Shown here: piece by piece, positions 43,246 through 52,803 of the stretch | Numbering within the stretch: position 1 is the first letter of the stretch | How the letters are laid out: each line of letters opens with the position of its first letter | Assembly (NCBI GenBank): GCA_001657385.1 | Contig: LYSZ01000007.1 | Location: forward strand, 62,001-126,000 | DNA length: 64,000 bases | From: Parvularcula sp. BBD 1991-13 | GTDB lineage: Bacteria > Pseudomonadota > Alphaproteobacteria > Caulobacterales > Parvularculaceae | Direction: 5' to 3' | Position numbers and translations under genes: made by a program | The notes under the pieces: generated by a model | Seen by the model: only the letters and a program-made list of their open reading frames with translations | Told to the model about the DNA's origin: nothing | Databases searched by the model: none

Positions 43246-43897
43246 CGCCTCCGTCGAACCTTCAACAGCGTCCAACGACGCGCCAGCCGATCGTCTCGGT
43301 TGGTCCCGGAAATTATTCGTAAACAAATTTGTCAACGACATTGACAACCTGTGGGCTGAAAACGGACTCTTAAAGCTCCTTGCCCTGTTATCATTTATGG
43401 CGTCGCTCGTCCTTTCGACGACAGTTTGGGTTCAGGCTCAAAACACCCGCGTGATCGTTGTTCCCTTTGCATCCGGGTCGCCTGATCTCTTGATCGTCGG
43501 CGATAGGCCGTCAAGCGAGTATCTATCGGCTATTTCGCGCAACATCGTCACGTTGACTGGAACTTTTACAGCCGCAACCGCTGAATACCAATTCACTGAA
43601 GTCTTAAAGTACGCGCATCCTTCAGCCTTCGTTGAGATGCGCGACAAATGGAATGGCATGGTGCAGAGCCTGCGCCAATATCGCGAGGCGACTTTTGCAA
43701 CATATGTCATCCCGCAACAGCCGATCGAAATCTATAGCGATCGAATTCTGGTTCCCGCCATGCGCACCAGATTTGTTGGCGACAAGGTTCGCGAAGAAAC
43801 CGGACAGGTGGAAATCAAATATACGGTCGAAAATGGTCGCTTCTGGCTCTTGTCCGTCGATTTCCTTGTGAAGGGAGGCAGGCCCGATGCGAACTAG
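43238..43897 (+). CDS. traE: TraE, T4SS inner-membrane component (VirB5/8-like)
   Basis: ATG 43238 with GGGAGG upstream is chosen over the longer frame to 43187. The 219-aa protein has a cytoplasmic N-terminus, one helix (LLKLLALLSFMASLVLSTTVW) and a periplasmic domain in the TraE pattern (FAATAEYQF-like segment, VPAMRTRFVGDKV, VKYTVENGRFWLLSVDFLVK-like end). TraE is the F-type counterpart of VirB8-like scaffold proteins. It sits between traL and traK as in F. Confidence 0.85.
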   Translation: MNNASVEPSTASNDAPADRLGWSRKLFVNKFVNDIDNLWAENGLLKLLALLSFMASLVLSTTVWVQAQNTRVIVVPFASGSPDLLIVGDRPSSEYLSAISRNIVTLTGTFTAATAEYQFTEVLKYAHPSAFVEMRDKWNGMVQSLRQYREATFATYVIPQQPIEIYSDRILVPAMRTRFVGDKVREETGQVEIKYTVENGRFWLLSVDFLVKGGRPDAN

Positions 43898-44654
43898 ACG
43901 GGCAAATTCTCTCAGCGTCGCACTGTTTCTGAAATGGGCGCTCGTTTTCGAGGTCGCGATCGCCGCGGACCGGACGCCCGCCGTGATCGTCGCCCCTGAA
44001 TCGCCGACAAGTCTGGAGATGTCGAACCGAGACATCAATCGTATCGTTTGTACGAATGGCGTTTTTGAGGATTACCGATACTCGGGAGAGAAGGGAATAA
44101 TCGTTGAAGCAGTCGGCGGCGATGCGTTTGTAAAGTACCAGATCATCGAAGAGGGCGCGGCGCGGAAGTTTGTTACCGTTAGGTCCGAGTTTTTCTTTAA
44201 GTGCGGCGGTCAGATGTACACGATTTTCGCGACGCCGCGAGATATAGCTTCGCAAACAATTTTTCTTGGATCGCCGCGTGCGAAAGCGGCCGAGGCCAAC
44301 CTTCGTATTTTCAATCCGCTCTCCGACGAAGAGCGCGTCGTTGCAATTTCGCTTCAAATTCTTTCGGACACCGTCCCATCAACATTTTCGCGCGTTCTTC
44401 TGGAAGAGGAGTATCAAGCGGGATTAATTCCTGGCGCGGACGTGCGCCGTTTGTCTCACACTCATTTGGAAGGGATCGGCTTGTCGGCCGCGGAGTTTCA
44501 AATTCGCGCGACGAGGCCGATGGTGCTTGACGAAGTGATGTTCGCCGACCGTAGATTTGGACGCTCAATATACGGAATTACGCTTGAGACGCCTCAACTC
44601 AAAGCCGGTGAAACGACAAGGGTTGTGCTTGTTTATCGCGGGAGCGAGCGATGA
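43887..44654 (+). CDS. traK: TraK, secretin-like outer-membrane core protein (VirB9-like)
   Basis: This 255-aa protein has a signal peptide (LSVALFLKWALVFEVAIAA). Its body is rich in beta strands, with NRIVCTNGVFEDYRYSGEKG and a Cys-containing stretch FFFKCGGQMYTIFATPRDI. TraK forms the outer-membrane core ring together with TraV and TraB. It overlaps traE by 11 nt and traB by 4 nt, so translation is coupled. Confidence 0.85.
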   Translation: MRTRRANSLSVALFLKWALVFEVAIAADRTPAVIVAPESPTSLEMSNRDINRIVCTNGVFEDYRYSGEKGIIVEAVGGDAFVKYQIIEEGAARKFVTVRSEFFFKCGGQMYTIFATPRDIASQTIFLGSPRAKAAEANLRIFNPLSDEERVVAISLQILSDTVPSTFSRVLLEEEYQAGLIPGADVRRLSHTHLEGIGLSAAEFQIRATRPMVLDEVMFADRRFGRSIYGITLETPQLKAGETTRVVLVYRGSER

Positions 44655-45943
44655 CCCTGACAGAGCGATATGCTGCGCTGACGTCCAAACAAAAAATGGC
44701 TTTGAATGCGGGCGCAACGCTATGTGTGCTGGCCGCACTCGGCGTCATTATGTTCGGAACGAAGCAATCGCGCGAGGATGAAGCGGGTCGTACGGCTGAA
44801 ATTGCTTCCGTCGCGATGACGAATGATCTTCTCGAAGACACGCTGACGGAACGCGTTGAACAGCGGGTTGAAAACCTCGAGGTAGAAAATGAAGCCCTTA
44901 TTGAGCGAGTAGACGCGCTTCTTGACATTGTGAACCAGGAACGCGCGGACGATCGAAACGCGCGTGCGCGGTTCGAGCAAGACGCACAGTCGAAACTGGC
45001 GGCGCTCGAAAAAGCCGCATCCAATCGTCGTGGCGCAGGGTCGAACTCGGATACGAACCGCAGCGCTGGCGCTGATGAAGAGTCCATAGATCTCGCGCCC
45101 CGTAACGAACTCGCCGAACTCGGAGCTTATCGTGTTGCCGATAGTTATCCGGAGCCGCCGAAGGTGGCCGCTGGTTCGGCGCCGATCGGGTTGGCGCCCG
45201 TCAGTTACGAGATTCCTGAACCGGTGATATTGGGGGCCATCTCGTCAATGCCGCCATCGGGGTTTGAAGCGCCAGAAAAAAAAAGCGGCGCGGACGGCGA
45301 AACGATCTATTTACCGCCTGGTTTCATGAATGCTCGACTGCTGACGGGTGTTGACGCATTGGTCAGCCAGAATGCGCAAGGAAGCCCTGAGCCGATCATG
45401 GCGCGCGTACAGGCGCCGGCGCAATTACCCAACCACGTCAAAGCCAATCTTCAGGGCTGCTTTGTCATCGGCTCGGCGACGGGAAGTCTGGCCAAGGAAC
45501 GCGTCGAAGTCCGAGCGGTTTCCCTTTCGTGCATCGACTTTGAGGAGCGGGCCGTCATAGACGAGCCGATCAAAGGGTTCTTCGTTGATGAAGACGGCAA
45601 GAAAGGTCTTTCTGGCCGGGTAGTGACGCGCGGCGGCGCGCTGGTCGCCCGATCCTTCGTTGCGGGGGTCCTTTCTGGATTTGGGTCGGCGGTTGAACAG
45701 ACAGCCGGTACGCGCGCGATCTCGCCGCTCGGAGAAGTTCGGACATTCGATGTCGGCGAAGTCGCGGCCGCCGGCGCCGGCGGCGGCGTCAGCCAAGCCG
45801 CTGAGGACCTGTCGGATCTTTATCTGGAATTGGCGCGTCAGGCCGGGCCGGTCGTTGAAGTCGGCGCCGCGAAGGACGTGGTCCTCGTAATCCAGGAAGG
45901 AGTTGATCTAACAATTCGGAGGAGCGTCAATGTTGCTCAATAA
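44651..45943 (+). CDS. traB: TraB, VirB10-like channel protein
   Basis: This 430-aa protein has a cytoplasmic N-terminus, one helix (ALNAGATLCVLAALGVIMFGT) and a long coiled-coil/linker region (VEQRVENLEVENEALIERVDAL). The conserved C-terminal domain has LPPGFMNARLLTGVDA, LQGCFVIGSATGSLAKERVEV and the late FVAGVLSGFGSA. It spans the envelope and links inner and outer membrane parts. Stop overlaps traV. Confidence 0.9.
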   Translation: MTLTERYAALTSKQKMALNAGATLCVLAALGVIMFGTKQSREDEAGRTAEIASVAMTNDLLEDTLTERVEQRVENLEVENEALIERVDALLDIVNQERADDRNARARFEQDAQSKLAALEKAASNRRGAGSNSDTNRSAGADEESIDLAPRNELAELGAYRVADSYPEPPKVAAGSAPIGLAPVSYEIPEPVILGAISSMPPSGFEAPEKKSGADGETIYLPPGFMNARLLTGVDALVSQNAQGSPEPIMARVQAPAQLPNHVKANLQGCFVIGSATGSLAKERVEVRAVSLSCIDFEERAVIDEPIKGFFVDEDGKKGLSGRVVTRGGALVARSFVAGVLSGFGSAVEQTAGTRAISPLGEVRTFDVGEVAAAGAGGGVSQAAEDLSDLYLELARQAGPVVEVGAAKDVVLVIQEGVDLTIRRSVNVAQ

Positions 45944-46526
45944 CAGCTGTCGATCGGTTTTAACGTCGCTTTTCATTGCGATGTCCGCCGCTGCCTGCGC
46001 CGTCTTGCCGTATGAAGACGACTTTGCTTGCAAGAACGAAGATTTCGGACAGTGCATCCACCCTGAGAACGCCTACAGGGACGCCGTTGGCGCAACCGTT
46101 GGATCCGATGCCTCCCGCGGTAACGTTTCTGCCAACCCAAAGCGCCGAGAAGCGCGAAAGTATCAAGCAAATCACGGTTATGACGGCTATCAGGACGCCG
46201 TCTATCGTCAGTTGGCGTCAATCGTCGACGCGCCGGTGACACCGATGATCGCCCCTGCGAAGACGGTGCGAACGCTCATCCTGCCTTACGCGGACAAGGA
46301 CGGCGCCGGACGCCTTTACATGCCGCGTTTTGTATATTCCGTTCTCGAACAACCGCGCTTTGTTCTAGGCGACTATCTGAGTCGCCCTGAAAATGATTTC
46401 GCCGGCGCGATTGCCCGCGGAATAATGATCCCGCCGCCACGCCGCTCCGGCTCGCCGCCAGATCTTCCTCCCGAAATTACCGGCGATGAAAACATCAGCC
46501 TCACGAGCGGGCCGGGGGGCGAATAG
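45930..46526 (+). CDS. traV: TraV, outer-membrane core lipoprotein
   Basis: This 198-aa protein has lipobox SAAAC after a hydrophobic start, then DFACKNEDFGQCIHPENAY. That Cys-x6-Cys pattern is what I expect for TraV/VirB7-type lipoproteins. Later LILPYADKDGAGRLYMPRFVYSVLE matches the TraV middle. It anchors the TraK/TraB ring to the outer membrane. It overlaps traC by one base. Confidence 0.85.
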   Translation: MLLNNSCRSVLTSLFIAMSAAACAVLPYEDDFACKNEDFGQCIHPENAYRDAVGATVGSDASRGNVSANPKRREARKYQANHGYDGYQDAVYRQLASIVDAPVTPMIAPAKTVRTLILPYADKDGAGRLYMPRFVYSVLEQPRFVLGDYLSRPENDFAGAIARGIMIPPPRRSGSPPDLPPEITGDENISLTSGPGGE

Positions 46527-49069
46527 TGGGGTTCACCGCACATAGAGTTGGGCCAAGCACGGGTGAGATGGATCGTCTCGTGGCGCGTGAATCGTTCAGC
46601 CGGTTTCTGCCTTTCGTCGGATATGACGACCATCACCAGGTCTATCGAACGATGGACAACGGCGTCGGCTATTTGTTCGAGATCCAGCCCGTCGCATTCG
46701 CCAGTGACAGCGTTGTGCAGGCAATGAGCGGTCTGGCCAACATTTCGTTCAGTGACAAGACGGTTGTCCAGATTATCCTTATGGCCGACCCCTATATAGG
46801 CGATATTCTTGACGACTACATCGAGACAAAAACCAGGGCAGACGCGCTCGTCACAAAGAACGCCGTCCAGTTTGTCTCCCACATAGTCTCCCAACAATCC
46901 GGCCTGGATCAGATGTACGGCATTCCGATCAGGAACTTTCGCTGTTTCGTTGCGATCAAGAGTCCGGATCATCTTCCCGCCGACACGCTCTCAGTGACCG
47001 AAGAAGCGCTGAGAAAGTTTGGCTGTCGGCGCGTGCCGCCGGATGGCAAAACCGGCTTGCTCGTCTGGATGCGGCGAATGTTCTCCGACATGCGCATGGC
47101 GCGCGCCGACGTTTACGATCAAACGAAACCATTAAACAAGCAAATCATCGACGCCGGCGCTGTGACCGATTTTGAGCGGATGGACGCGAAGATAGGAAAG
47201 CACTTTGCCCGGTGTCTGACCCCGAAGGCGATGCCGAAAGAGATAACGCCTCAAATGGTCAACCGTTTATGCGGCGGCATGATGGGGTTGATGGATGACC
47301 CGGAACAAGTAACGGGTCCATTTCTAATTTCGCTCAACATTACGTTCGGCGGCGCTGAGGCGGAGATCACGAAGAAGAGCCAGATCATGTCGGCCCAAAA
47401 AGCCGGGGGCGCTGTCGCCCATGAAATTGCGAGGATGGTGAACGAGTATCACTGGGCCGTCGACTATATGAAGAGCGACAAGTTCGTTCGCGTTATTCCA
47501 ACCATATGGGTGTTCGGATACGACCAAGATCAGTGTCGAGATAATGCATCCAGGGTCATGCGTTTGTACGAAACCCTCAAATTTTCGATGCAAGAAGAGG
47601 ATTACCTCAACAAGGTACTGTTTATCTTAAGTCTCCCTTTCGGGTTGTACCTTGAAAAGGGTAACATTGATCTACTCGAACGGGATTTTTACCTCCCCGT
47701 GGAAACGGCCGGCGTGCTTGCGCCTGTTCAAGGCGATTTCCGAGGCGCCGGCCGCCCGGTTCAAGTATTTATCGGCCGGAAAGGTCAGATTGGCACCTTC
47801 GATCTCTTCGGTGTCGGCGGGAACAATTACAACTTTGTCGTAAGCGCTGAATCCGGCGGCGGGAAAAGCTTCCTGCTAAACAACATGCTGTTCCAATACT
47901 ACGCTGCCGGCGCCGCCGTGCGGATCATTGATATTGGCGGCTCGTATGAGAAAGCCTGCAAGATTTTCGGCGGCCGATACATCGATATCGGTAAGGAGAA
48001 CGTCGTTCTCAACCCCTTCGACTTTGAGGCCGTCGATGAAGAGGAAGAAAAGATCTCGATTCAAGCGGCTGCAGATGTTCTCGCCCTTATGGCGACGTCT
48101 GCGTCCGGCGTAAGACTCTCCGAGGAGCAGCTCAATCTCTTAAAGAGCGCCGCCCGTTGGGTTTTCAAAACGGAACGTTGCGAAGAGGGCGTCGATGCGG
48201 CGCGAGAGTATCTTGCAACATATCCGCAGCACGCGCCCGACATCGAAAAGTCAGCCGCGAATGTGCTTGCTGATGATGCGCACAAGCTCGCGTTCAACCT
48301 CCAGGACTACTGTACAGAAGGCGACTACGGTCGATTTTTCAACGGCAAGTCGACACTCCGCATCAAGCAGGACGATTTTGTTGTTGTCGAGCTGGAACGC
48401 TTGCGAGGTCAGAAACAACTCTTCTCGACCATGGTGATGCAGATTCTCAATGTCATCACTCAGGATCTGTATTTGTCGGAGCGCGAGCGTCCAAGGTTTA
48501 TTCTGTTTGAAGAAGCAGCGAGCTTTCTGAAAGAGAGCATGGCCGGTTCGATGTCGTCCACGTTCGCTGGCGTCATAGAAGCCGGGTTCCGGCGGGCGAG
48601 GAAATACAACGGCTCTTTCGGCGTCGTACTCCAGTCTGTCCTTGATCTCCCGAGCTTCGGAGATGTCGGTCATGTTATTATGGAAAATGCGGCGACGAAA
48701 TTCTACCTACAGGGCAGTTCGTACGGCTTAGCGTCTGAGCGCAAGATTATACCGTATGACGGATTTGCGCTGAAACTCCTCCAATCGGTTAGAAGCAACC
48801 CGCCGCACTACTCAGAAATCTTCATAGACTCTCCGGCGGGTTGCGGCGTTGCCCGTCTCGTCGTCGATAAACACAGTTATTGGGTGAATACTTCGCACCC
48901 AAACGATGTGTTGCGGTTTAATCGTCTGTGTCAGCTTGGACTGTCGCCTGCCGAAGCCATCGATGCGCTCGTCGACGGTCGCGAGGATCAGGTGCTGGCC
49001 AAACGCCTGGCTCCGCCGAATGACTCGGAAAAGGCCGTCGCGATTGCGCAGGGGGTGGCGGCGGAATGA
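46526..49069 (+). CDS. traC: TraC, VirB4-like assembly ATPase
   Basis: GTG start. The 847-aa protein has the TraC N-terminal domain (SRFLPFVGYDDHHQVYRTMD) and ATPase motifs: Walker A SAESGGGKSFLLNN (~438-450) and a Walker-B-like RPRFILFEEAASFLKE (~655). It powers pilus assembly at the inner membrane. The length agrees with F TraC (~875 aa). Start overlaps traV and stop overlaps traW by 4 nt. Confidence 0.93.
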   Translation: MGFTAHRVGPSTGEMDRLVARESFSRFLPFVGYDDHHQVYRTMDNGVGYLFEIQPVAFASDSVVQAMSGLANISFSDKTVVQIILMADPYIGDILDDYIETKTRADALVTKNAVQFVSHIVSQQSGLDQMYGIPIRNFRCFVAIKSPDHLPADTLSVTEEALRKFGCRRVPPDGKTGLLVWMRRMFSDMRMARADVYDQTKPLNKQIIDAGAVTDFERMDAKIGKHFARCLTPKAMPKEITPQMVNRLCGGMMGLMDDPEQVTGPFLISLNITFGGAEAEITKKSQIMSAQKAGGAVAHEIARMVNEYHWAVDYMKSDKFVRVIPTIWVFGYDQDQCRDNASRVMRLYETLKFSMQEEDYLNKVLFILSLPFGLYLEKGNIDLLERDFYLPVETAGVLAPVQGDFRGAGRPVQVFIGRKGQIGTFDLFGVGGNNYNFVVSAESGGGKSFLLNNMLFQYYAAGAAVRIIDIGGSYEKACKIFGGRYIDIGKENVVLNPFDFEAVDEEEEKISIQAAADVLALMATSASGVRLSEEQLNLLKSAARWVFKTERCEEGVDAAREYLATYPQHAPDIEKSAANVLADDAHKLAFNLQDYCTEGDYGRFFNGKSTLRIKQDDFVVVELERLRGQKQLFSTMVMQILNVITQDLYLSERERPRFILFEEAASFLKESMAGSMSSTFAGVIEAGFRRARKYNGSFGVVLQSVLDLPSFGDVGHVIMENAATKFYLQGSSYGLASERKIIPYDGFALKLLQSVRSNPPHYSEIFIDSPAGCGVARLVVDKHSYWVNTSHPNDVLRFNRLCQLGLSPAEAIDALVDGREDQVLAKRLAPPNDSEKAVAIAQGVAAE

Positions 49070-49821
49070 CAACGCTTAGTGAGATATTGGCGCCCATCAC
49101 CCTTTCACGAGGACTTCTGCTCGCGGGGGCAATCGTTGCCTGGATTGCGTGTTTCCAATCCAGAACCAGACGTATCGCGATCGTGGGCGGCGTTGGTTTG
49201 GCTTCGATGTTTTTGTCGTTCTTTTCCGATGCGCGCGCATCCTTGGGCGGCGAGTCTGTGCTTGGCGCCGTCTACTCAATAGCCGAACCGGACGCCCTCG
49301 TTGAGATGGAAGAGGCCGCGGCTGGCAAGTCGGTGTCGCTTGACGACTTTGGCGATAGTGACGATTGGACGGCGACGGCTTCCGTTCTATTGCCCGTTGC
49401 GGAGTCTGACGACACTCGAAGCGTTGCACCGTTTTTCAGTTTGCCGTTCGACATCCCCGATGGAAAGGGCGGCGTACTCTATCCGGCTGGCTTCACGTTC
49501 AACCCGCTAGAGCACGTCCGACTTTATGAGACGATTTGGATCGCTCGTGAAGAACACCTTGAATGGGTAATGGCGAACGCCGGCGATACGGACATCGTCA
49601 TTTTGAGCGGCGGAAACGCCTTGAAGGCCTCAAACCGCCATCGCTCCCCGATCTATGCGTTACAACAGGACTTTATCTATCGTCTCGACCTTCGCGTTGC
49701 GCCGAGCCGGGTTTTTCAGAGCGGATCGCTTCTAACGATTGAGGAGTTCGGTCCCGCCGCGGTCACAAGCCAATCACGCGCTTTCTTTGACGAAAAGTCG
49801 GCGGAGGGAGTACAGCGATGA
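49066..49821 (+). CDS. traW: TraW-like pilus assembly protein
   Basis: This 251-aa protein has a hydrophobic N-terminus (two candidate helices: GLLLAGAIVAWIACF and IAIVGGVGLASMFLSFF), longer than a simple signal. It then has LGAVYSIAEPDALVEMEEAA, typical of TraW, and YPAGFTFNPLEHVRL in place of the 'GvtfDPl' block. TraW is periplasmic in F and works with TrbC and TraU in pilus assembly. The lead membrane region may be a fused TrbI-like or simply alternative anchor. Confidence 0.75.
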   Translation: MTTLSEILAPITLSRGLLLAGAIVAWIACFQSRTRRIAIVGGVGLASMFLSFFSDARASLGGESVLGAVYSIAEPDALVEMEEAAAGKSVSLDDFGDSDDWTATASVLLPVAESDDTRSVAPFFSLPFDIPDGKGGVLYPAGFTFNPLEHVRLYETIWIAREEHLEWVMANAGDTDIVILSGGNALKASNRHRSPIYALQQDFIYRLDLRVAPSRVFQSGSLLTIEEFGPAAVTSQSRAFFDEKSAEGVQR

Positions 49822-50792
49822 AACGGTTCGGATTAGTCTTCTCGCTTTTTGTTGTTTGGAGTATCGCGTCGCCGGCGAGCGCCAGCCCGTGCAATGACGG
49901 GTTTATCAACCCCATCACAAAGGTTTCGTGGGGATGCGTGTTTCCCATCGAGATCGGCGGCGTTCCGATTGGAAAGCGCTCGCGGCTTGATCGGGGAAAT
50001 CCGCGGAGTCCTGTTTGTCTGTGCCCGTCATCCTTCGGGATTCCGTTGCCGGGCTTGCGCGTCAATTTCTGGAGTCCGAACCGGTTCATCGACACTGTCG
50101 AAAACCCGGGGTGTTTGATGGCGTTGGGCGTGGACGTCATGGGTGAAACCGGACGTCTCCACGGCACCAAACGCAGCGATACTCACGGAAACTCGCACTA
50201 CACGTTTCAGCAGATGCACTACTACATTTCCCCTGTGTGGGCTGTGCTGGGGCTATTTAGCGATCTCCCGTGTTTGCGAGATGAAGGCTTTGACGTTGCG
50301 ATGATGTCGGAGCTTCTGCCGACCTACCAGAACGAGGTTCTTGGGGCGATCATTAATCCGGAGGCGGTCTTGTTCGGCAATCCCGCCGCCGTTCTGGCTT
50401 GTGTAGCGGACGCCGTCGAAGCGAATATTGGTGGAACGATTGATCCGCTGTTTTGGTGCATGGGCGCGTGGGGTTCGGTTTATCCGCTCGGCGGGTCTTC
50501 CAACTCAGGGGATTACGTTGAGGCTAACGCTGCAATTGCGGCGAAGGGCATTTTCCTTATGGGCCGCCTCGGGCTGTTGCGGATCCACGATCGAAGCGGG
50601 TGTTTTGAAACGCCGGCGCCCATTTGGAAAAAGTCGCGGTTCAAGCTGCAAGCAATGGAGCCGGTGAAGTCCGGCCAGTGCGTGAATATTGGTCGTACGG
50701 GCCTGTTGTGGACGCATTTCAAGCATCCGCCGCATAAGGATAATTTTGCCTGGTCGCTCTTTGAAAAGGTGTTTTGCTGTGTCCGGCCGTAA
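49818..50792 (+). CDS. traU: TraU, periplasmic conjugation protein
   Basis: This 324-aa Cys-rich protein has a signal peptide (FSLFVVWSIASPASA). It matches TraU throughout: INPITKVSWGCVFPIEIGGV, CLCPSSFGIPLPGLRVNFWS, FQQMHYYISPVWAVLGLFSD, AWSLFEKVFCCVRP. TraU is needed for DNA transfer more than for pilus growth. Many Cys residues suggest dependence on DsbC and TraF. Confidence 0.93.
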   Translation: MKRFGLVFSLFVVWSIASPASASPCNDGFINPITKVSWGCVFPIEIGGVPIGKRSRLDRGNPRSPVCLCPSSFGIPLPGLRVNFWSPNRFIDTVENPGCLMALGVDVMGETGRLHGTKRSDTHGNSHYTFQQMHYYISPVWAVLGLFSDLPCLRDEGFDVAMMSELLPTYQNEVLGAIINPEAVLFGNPAAVLACVADAVEANIGGTIDPLFWCMGAWGSVYPLGGSSNSGDYVEANAAIAAKGIFLMGRLGLLRIHDRSGCFETPAPIWKKSRFKLQAMEPVKSGQCVNIGRTGLLWTHFKHPPHKDNFAWSLFEKVFCCVRP

Positions 50793-52803
50793 CCGTAACT
50801 TCAACGCCAAATTGCGACGGCTCGCTCGGATTGGCGCATCCCGCGCGCTGGCGGTTCTTGGCTTGATCCTGATTGCGGCAACGATCACGGGCCGCCAAAC
50901 TGCTGCGGCGTCGTCACCGTCGCCCGAACAACGTGCTGCCGATGCGGTTGAGGCGGCGAATTCAAGCTGGGGTTCGCCCGAAGCGATTGAAGAGAACTTC
51001 TCGTCTCCTCTCAATGGGGCCGGATCATTTCAAACATTTGACGGCGCTAATTCCTTTGCCCAACCGATCGCCTGCGTCAGCTCTGACGCCTTTCTTGAGG
51101 TTTTTTATGCGCCTGGGTCGGGCGGTGATCTCGATCCCGTCATTGTTTCGCAAGACACTGATTTCGACGGCGTCATGGAGACAACGCAAACCCTCCCGGC
51201 GCCCGTGTCCGGCGTTTGTGCAAATGGCGTCATCTCTTGCGATGCTGGAACGTGGAACAACTGCCAACCACAATCATGGACAACCGACGCCGCCAATCGA
51301 CTTGCATTAACGCCTGTCGCGCTCGAACAACTCGGCGGTTGCTACTGCGTCAACTCAAGTTGCGGCGCCGGCCTATCGATCCTGAATGAGAAATACATCC
51401 TCGCGGACCTTTCCGGCGGTATGGCTGGGGCCCTTTCCGCGGCGGACCCGCGTTTTGCTGTTTCGACCGTTGGGCGCGCGCCATTCCAGATTAGTCTTTC
51501 CGGCCAGTCGACGACGCAATGTCAGACCCCCCCGGCATTGCCTCAAACTGCGTACAATTCGAACCCCGCTCAAATCGCTCTTGACGCGTCTGCAATGTCT
51601 GCGACCGATCCGGTTTTTTCCAAAGTGACCTCTCTGCCGGCCGGGACCTCTGTAACGACTTTGGATCATGCGTGTTCGATTGAGAAGCTGGCCAGCACCG
51701 TCGACCTCATCACTGACGTGGTGAAGATCTCGGGATCGGGAGAACACTCGATTTCTGTGGTCAGCCCAACAGAATTGGTTCTAACCCTCGGACGGCAAGG
51801 GAACAATTATCTAAACGGAAACTGCAGCGCCGGGTACATTGACAACTATACGATTCATGTGACCAATCCGGCGGCGCTGGTGAGCGTTGTCATTGAAAAC
51901 GGCCGCGTTGACGATGACGCGCAGCTTCATATCGACGGCTCGAATCTCGTTTTCGCGAGGCGTTCAAACTTCACAAACTATTCTGGACGGCGCCCGGGCG
52001 GTTGTGGAGGAAACAGAAACGATTCGTTTGTCGTCAATCAGGACATTACCCATCATTTTGCTGATGGAGCGCCGCATGACTTGCGCCTACGATCTGTCGT
52101 AAGCGGTAGGGGCGAACGGTTCTTAAACATACGTTTTAAAACTCAGTGCACTGTCGAGCGTTCAATCGTTGACAGTTGCGCCAGCTATGCCAGCGAGCGG
52201 TCCTGTCAATTGTATGCCGAGGACGTCGATGGCGTCCAAACATATCAAAACGGCGCCGCGACGGGTTTGACGCCGATCCCGTCAACGCGAACGATTGGAG
52301 TTTCGCCTTGTACTTTCGATGTGACCGAACCGTGGTGGCGCCGCGACCGGATTTATCGCTGCACGGCGCTGGGCTCGGGCTCGGCCCTTCCAACCCCTGA
52401 TTTAGAGCGTGTCCGCTTTATCTATGAGAATTCCACGGCGAGCACCTGGCAGGACCGATATGTCGACGCCGATGGAAACACAATATCCGCCTCGGGGCAG
52501 CTCACGCTTCCGGAGCCGGTGTCCATCGGTGATTGCGAATTGATGTGCAAGACGACGCGTTCTTACCAAAATGCGCACGTCACGGAAACCGGCACGGCGG
52601 GCGATCTACAGGAAAACCGTATCGATACAGAGTTTGCTTTTCATGCGTGCTCTGCGGGTGTCTGCCCTGTGGGTCCCGGTGAAACCGTTGTTCAAGACTG
52701 TGGGTGCTTGAATTCTTTTCCGGAGGCAATGGTCATGATGCAGGCAACCCGTCTCGGCGCAAGGGATATGATATGTACGACCGATACGCCCGTTCCTTTC
52801 TAG
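50779..52803 (+). CDS. traN: TraN N-terminal part (split mating-pair stabilisation protein)
   Basis: GTG 50779 (AAAAGG upstream) is chosen; the ORF track start at 50689 lies within traU. The 674-aa protein has a signal peptide (RALAVLGLILIAATITGRQTAAA) and many Cys residues (GCYCVNSSCGAGL, GNCSAGYIDNY, GGCGGNRND, CASYASERSCQLYAEDVDG). This is the adhesin-like portion of TraN-type outer-membrane proteins that hold mating cells together. It lacks the conserved TraN C-terminus, which is encoded by the next gene, overlapping by 31 nt in another frame. Confidence 0.75.
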   Translation: MSGRNRNFNAKLRRLARIGASRALAVLGLILIAATITGRQTAAASSPSPEQRAADAVEAANSSWGSPEAIEENFSSPLNGAGSFQTFDGANSFAQPIACVSSDAFLEVFYAPGSGGDLDPVIVSQDTDFDGVMETTQTLPAPVSGVCANGVISCDAGTWNNCQPQSWTTDAANRLALTPVALEQLGGCYCVNSSCGAGLSILNEKYILADLSGGMAGALSAADPRFAVSTVGRAPFQISLSGQSTTQCQTPPALPQTAYNSNPAQIALDASAMSATDPVFSKVTSLPAGTSVTTLDHACSIEKLASTVDLITDVVKISGSGEHSISVVSPTELVLTLGRQGNNYLNGNCSAGYIDNYTIHVTNPAALVSVVIENGRVDDDAQLHIDGSNLVFARRSNFTNYSGRRPGGCGGNRNDSFVVNQDITHHFADGAPHDLRLRSVVSGRGERFLNIRFKTQCTVERSIVDSCASYASERSCQLYAEDVDGVQTYQNGAATGLTPIPSTRTIGVSPCTFDVTEPWWRRDRIYRCTALGSGSALPTPDLERVRFIYENSTASTWQDRYVDADGNTISASGQLTLPEPVSIGDCELMCKTTRSYQNAHVTETGTAGDLQENRIDTEFAFHACSAGVCPVGPGETVVQDCGCLNSFPEAMVMMQATRLGARDMICTTDTPVPF